From contig DUKF01000174.1 of assembly GCA_013329455.1 (NCBI GenBank), forward strand, positions 1 through 8,884: a stretch of 8,884 nt of DNA. Direction: 5' to 3'. The notes beneath the pieces are model-generated. The model had not been told where the DNA came from. It was given only the letters and a program-made list of their open reading frames with translations, and searched no databases. Of this stretch, positions 6,555-8,884 are shown piece after piece (position 1 is the first letter of the stretch; each line of letters begins with the position of its first letter). Source of the stretch: Methanotrichaceae archaeon (GTDB lineage Archaea > Halobacteriota > Methanosarcinia > Methanotrichales > Methanotrichaceae). The position numbers and the translations under genes were made by a program.

Positions 6555-6563
6555 CTTAAAATG
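6555..6563 (-). promoter_or_regulatory. TATA box of the tubulin-like gene (CATTTTAAG)
   Basis: The minus strand reads CATTTTAAG, centred about 23 bases before the ATG at 6536, so the transcript should start close to the ATG (near-leaderless). The box lies inside the longest open frame (from TTG 6566), which argues against that longer start. An imperfectly placed inverted repeat, CTATC-8-GATAG at 6583-6600, lies 20-40 bases upstream of the box and could bind a regulator. Confidence 0.45.
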
Positions 6564-6582
6564 CAACGGTATTCAACTGCGA

Positions 6583-6600
6583 CTATCCACGTTTCGATAG
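6583..6600. repeat. Inverted repeat CTATC-N8-GATAG upstream of the tubulin-like gene
   Basis: Two perfect 5-base arms (6583-6587 and 6596-6600) are separated by 8 bases, in the 130-base gap between the tubulin-like start (6536) and the COG1361 stop (6667). This is where an activator site would sit for the tubulin-like promoter. It could also form a small hairpin in the 3' UTR of the COG1361 transcript. Short arms make chance occurrence quite likely. Confidence 0.25.
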
Positions 6601-6666
6601 GCGTTTTATCTGCCCTTATTCGGGACCCTTCAGCTCGTTCCATCCGATGTATCCCCAAACTCCAAC

Positions 6667-7863
6667 TTAATATTTATATTCTTTGTACCTTCTGAACAGC
6701 CAGAAACCCAATATCAGGACGGGCACGATCAGCAGGTAATAGAGGTACTTGTGCTCCCTCTCAAGGACCGCGACCTCGAAGCCGGTCTCCTTTTGCATCA
6801 TCTCCCCGTCGCCCTGGTAGCTGGCCACAAGGTTGATCGCGTAACTTCCGCTCCGAGACCCTTTGATGGTCGCTGAGTACATCTCTGACTCTCCTGGAGG
6901 AATCTCAAAGAAGCTCTTATCGAGGTTTCCTTTTACAGGCTCAAGACCGTTCCCGTCGGATTTGACCTCAGCACTGACCTCAACCCTGTAAGCGCTGGCA
7001 TCGCCCTTGTTCTCGACAGTGACGTTTATTGTCCCCTCTCCGCCGTGCTTGATAGGCCCTGGCGGGTCGACTTTCAGAACCAGATTCGGCATTCTCTTGG
7101 GTTTGATCTCGATGCTGATGGAAGGCGAGCTCGCTGAGTAGATCGTCGACTTGGAGTCGGCGTACCTTGCTACCGTCACCGGCATATTCACATCTCCCAC
7201 CGTGACCGCCACCATCGAGTAGACAGCAAGGTCAGACTCGCCGGGTTGGAGCTGGTTTTTGATCTTGGGTGGATATCCTGCAAGGTATCTGAACTGGGGC
7301 AGTGGTGGCGAATCCTGGACCACGATATCTCGCGCGGTATCGTTCCCGGTGTTCGTCACAGTGATGGTCACCTTCACCTCGTCTCCGGCGCTGATGTCGG
7401 TCTTGTCCACGGTCGCCTGAACCGCAAGCTTGGGCAGGTTCTTGGGTGCCATCGCCCTCTGGGTCACGTACTTTTGAGGATATCCGTAATCCGACCTGTA
7501 CTCCGCCCTCATCCTGACCGTCTCCTCATCGAAGATGTCGATCACCGTGAGAGTCAAGCCGCCACGTTCTGCGCCCTCGTCGAAGTTCGCATCCCTGTGG
7601 TCTTCCATCACCCTCCAGTCTTCGAAATCGCTGGCCCTCCTCCAAACCTTGACCTCTATAAGCCCGTCCATGACCGATACGACGCTTATCAGCTCCACAC
7701 GATAGTCTCCGATCTTGACGCCTTCGCCCGCCCTGAAGGAGAACTCCCGGGAGGTGGTCTCGTCATCCTCTTCGTCGTCATCGTCAGAAGCCGCGGCTGC
7801 CATCGGCATCAGTAGTATGGGCGACGCCAAGAGCGCGAGTACCACAAGATAGATCAGACGCAT
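6667..7863 (-). CDS. COG1361-type surface protein with CARDB-like domains
   Basis: The gene encodes 398 residues from the chosen ATG. Residues 1-25 are a signal peptide (hydrophobic core, then AAAA). An unusually acidic stretch follows (SDDDDEEDDETT, about 26-37). An N-terminal beta domain spans about 40-140. Two immunoglobulin-like CARDB/DUF11-type repeats follow: about 148-254 (with VTITVTNTGNDTARDIVV) and 260-366 (with INVTVENKGDASAYRVEV). A C-terminal membrane helix (about 374-391) with an RRYKEYKY basic tail anchors the chain, leaving the body outside the cell. Such proteins are part of the S-layer or envelope in methanogens; the partner is unknown. The ATG at 7863 is chosen over GTG at 7869 because GGTGA (7870-7874) ends 6 bases before it. 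The gene sits directly downstream of the TnpB element in the same orientation, and no TATA box is evident in the remaining leader. Confidence 0.85.
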   Translation of the reverse strand: MRLIYLVVLALLASPILLMPMAAAASDDDDEEDDETTSREFSFRAGEGVKIGDYRVELISVVSVMDGLIEVKVWRRASDFEDWRVMEDHRDANFDEGAERGGLTLTVIDIFDEETVRMRAEYRSDYGYPQKYVTQRAMAPKNLPKLAVQATVDKTDISAGDEVKVTITVTNTGNDTARDIVVQDSPPLPQFRYLAGYPPKIKNQLQPGESDLAVYSMVAVTVGDVNMPVTVARYADSKSTIYSASSPSISIEIKPKRMPNLVLKVDPPGPIKHGGEGTINVTVENKGDASAYRVEVSAEVKSDGNGLEPVKGNLDKSFFEIPPGESEMYSATIKGSRSGSYAINLVASYQGDGEMMQKETGFEVAVLEREHKYLYYLLIVPVLILGFWLFRRYKEYKY

Positions 7864-7869
7864 TCCCAC

Positions 7870-7874
7870 TCACC
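7870..7874 (-). promoter_or_regulatory. Ribosome-binding site of the COG1361 gene (GGTGA)
   Basis: GGTGA on the minus strand ends 6 bases before the ATG at 7863, which decides that start over the in-frame GTG at 7869. It lies inside the stretch that would be the guide of the neighbouring TnpB element. Confidence 0.6.
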
Positions 7875-7890
7875 GAAGTTAGATCTGACT

Positions 7891-8020
7891 GACGTAGCCA
7901 AGGGCTAAAGCACCTGGGGTTCTAGTGTTAGCAGGGTTCATGCTAGAGCACCTTTAGGGCCGCCAGTGGTCCCTTCAACCGAATCTCTTTCTTCGGCTGA
8001 TCGATCTATGCATGGACGCA
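7891..8020 (-). ncRNA. Candidate omega-RNA (reRNA) scaffold at the tnpB 3' end
   Basis: In IS200/IS605 elements, TnpB is guided by an RNA from the tnpB 3' end and right end, with the guide read from the flanking DNA. Here two adjacent hairpins fit. TAGCA-TGAACCC-TGCTA lies at 7929-7945, with the tnpB stop codon in the loop. At 7898-7917 a CCAGG/CTTGG stem has one G-T pair, one mismatch and an inner GC/GC pair capped by TTTA. The 5' limit of 8020 is nominal. The predicted guide is the next 16-20 bases (about 7874-7890, minus strand), inside the leader of the COG1361 gene. Confidence 0.4.
7898..7917 (-). repeat. Right-end hairpin of the TnpB element (GCTTTAGC loop)
   Basis: The 20-base inverted repeat folds with 5 outer pairs (one G-T), a single T/C mismatch, two inner G-C pairs and a TTTA loop. 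It lies 20 bases beyond the tnpB stop and just inside the presumed right end. This is the place of the conserved scaffold hairpin and of the subterminal hairpins recognised by TnpA in this family. Confidence 0.55.
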
Positions 8021-8884
8021 TTGCGATATTGAACCCAGCGTTGCTGTCCGCATGATCAACGTGTCCACATACAGGACACTTGAATTTTTTCCTGTTTCTG
8101 TCCCCCATGTGTCCGCATCTGCTACACGATTTTGATGTGTATGCTGGATCAACATAAGCAACTTCTACACCAAGCAGCTTAGCCTTGTACTCTATCATCT
8201 GTTGAAGTTGATAGAAAGACCAACTGTTCTTAGCATAGCGAAACGACTTTGTTTCCTTTTTACTGGATCGGATGCCAGCTAGATCTTCGAGCTTGATACC
8301 GTTTCCCGTCTCCTTTGCCGTATCTACGATCTTCCTAGATACTTTATGGTTAATATCCCGAACAATATTACTCTCCCGTTTCTTGATTTGCTTAACCTTC
8401 TTGTACTTACCTTTTCTCTGAAGACCTTTTCTTAAGTTTTTATATTTCTGATGAACATGATGTGCTGACTTTCCAAGCTTCAGGACTTTACCGGTTTCTG
8501 GATCAGAGGCAACTGCTATATGCCCCGTGGTGTTCCGATCGACTCCTATCCATCCAGAAGGAACAAACGGTTCAGGTTCGGGAATAGTTACCGACACGTA
8601 GGCATAGATGTTATCCAGTTCAATTTGGTTGATCTTCTCAAAGGTATTGGGAAAATCGTATCTCAGGTGTAGTTTAAGACATGGTACATAGATGGTCCTA
8701 GAATCTTGGTCTACTTTAATACCCTGATGAGGGACCGCCAACTTAACACTTTTTGCTTTCTTAGCCCTACGGTCCTTGCTATATTTCCGTAGGATCTGGT
8801 TGGATATCATTGACTTAAGACCGATGTGCTTAACATCTTTGGAGCTACGGCTTCTGGTCTCAATAGCATAGTCGGCAACCTTCT
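7938..8884 (-). CDS. tnpB: RNA-guided endonuclease TnpB (5' partial, runs off the window)
   Basis: TnpB is a transposon-encoded, RNA-guided, RuvC-type DNA nuclease, related to the ancestor of Cas12. The catalytic triad is present: D in GVDRNTTGHIAVA (codon 8538-8540), E in IKLEDLAGI (8286-8288) and D in HADSNAGFNIA (8046-8048). The zinc ribbon has two CXXC pairs (CSRC and CPVC, within about 8065-8126). A basic helical stretch (about 8371-8460) fits RNA binding. An ATG at 8810 has been taken as a start, but the frame stays open to the window edge and encodes a typical TnpB N-terminal region (SSKDVKHIGLKSMISNQ spans that ATG). The true start is therefore beyond 8884, and 314 codons are visible of a usual 370-420. 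Nothing visible is broken, so the nuclease may be active. The A+T-rich codon use unlike its neighbours points to transfer. Confidence 0.93.
   Translation of the reverse strand, partial: KVADYAIETRSRSSKDVKHIGLKSMISNQILRKYSKDRRAKKAKSVKLAVPHQGIKVDQDSRTIYVPCLKLHLRYDFPNTFEKINQIELDNIYAYVSVTIPEPEPFVPSGWIGVDRNTTGHIAVASDPETGKVLKLGKSAHHVHQKYKNLRKGLQRKGKYKKVKQIKKRESNIVRDINHKVSRKIVDTAKETGNGIKLEDLAGIRSSKKETKSFRYAKNSWSFYQLQQMIEYKAKLLGVEVAYVDPAYTSKSCSRCGHMGDRNRKKFKCPVCGHVDHADSNAGFNIAMRPCIDRSAEERDSVEGTTGGPKGALA

Larger units (their letters stand above)
7889..8884 (-). mobile_element. TnpB-only IS200/IS605 (IS1341-type) element, right end included, left end outside window
   Basis: The element contains tnpB, oriented leftwards, with no tnpA in the visible part. 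Past the tnpB stop come about 45 bases with two hairpins, the second carrying the GCTTTAGC loop sequence typical of the right end of such elements. The right boundary is placed near 7889-7891, after the ACGTCAG on the minus strand; this is approximate by about 5 bases. The element is poorer in G+C than its surroundings: one 60-base row (8401-8460) has 17 G+C, against 33 in a thiC row (2221-2280). This suggests separate ancestry. It is inserted about 25 bases upstream of the COG1361 ATG. Confidence 0.7.

Noticed and set aside
6537..6566. Longer start (TTG 6566) for the tubulin-like gene
   Set aside because: The TATA box at 6555-6563 falls inside this extension and the extra ten residues do not match family N-termini.
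7864..7869. GTG start at 7869 for the COG1361 gene
   Set aside because: GGTGA would directly abut it with no spacing, while it lies an ideal 6 bases before the ATG at 7863.
8808..8810. ATG at 8808-8810 as the tnpB start
   Set aside because: The frame continues to the window edge with typical TnpB residues upstream, so this Met is internal.
1..8884. CRISPR array, tRNA or rRNA
   Set aside because: No regularly spaced repeats and no tRNA- or rRNA-like segments were seen; all gene-free stretches are under 300 bases.

Overview
The window looks like part of a methanogenic archaeon of the order Methanosarcinales, most likely a Methanothrix (Methanosaeta)-type genome. The evidence is archaeal TATA boxes in front of several genes, a DUF373 membrane protein (an archaeal family), a formylmethanofuran-dehydrogenase-C-type beta-helix protein, a COG1361 surface protein, an archaeal tubulin/FtsZ relative and an archaeal-type TnpB. 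The cellular genes favour G or C at third codon positions, while the right-hand mobile element is clearly richer in A+T. The genus is inferred from gene content and was not checked by a search.

Layout. At 1-1215 (+) is the C-terminal part of a membrane-anchored alkaline-phosphatase-superfamily hydrolase. A hairpin plus T-tract follows, then a promoter and thiC (1400-2683, +). thiC converges, with only 3 bases between the stop codons, on a small secreted protein (2687-3151, -) that resembles an SCP-2 domain. A 220-base divergent intergenic region leads to a two-gene unit: a DUF373 membrane protein (3372-4457, +), probably leaderless, and a FwdC/GXGXG-like beta-helix protein (about 4483-5373, +). 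That second gene has a broken or frameshifted start. It converges on a tubulin/FtsZ-family GTPase (5433-6536, -). Upstream of the GTPase gene on the same strand is a COG1361 surface protein (6667-7863, -). Upstream of that is a TnpB-only IS200/IS605 (IS1341-type) element (about 7890 to the window end, -) whose tnpB runs off the right edge.

How the parts relate. The genes are mostly housekeeping or envelope functions (thiamine synthesis, cytoskeleton, surface proteins) with no single shared pathway. Two places deserve most attention. First, at the start of the FwdC-like gene, a good ribosome-binding site and ATG overlap the DUF373 stop. They lead into a T5 run directly followed by TGA, while coding sequence continues in the -1 frame; this is a sequencing error, a frameshift mutation or a recoding site. 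Second, the TnpB element has intact catalytic residues, and hairpins at its 3' end look like an omega-RNA scaffold. It lies about 25 bases from the COG1361 start codon in the same orientation, so the predicted guide would be the leader of that surface-protein gene, and the element probably replaced the gene's own promoter. No CRISPR array, tRNA or rRNA was seen, and there is no gene-free stretch over 300 bases.
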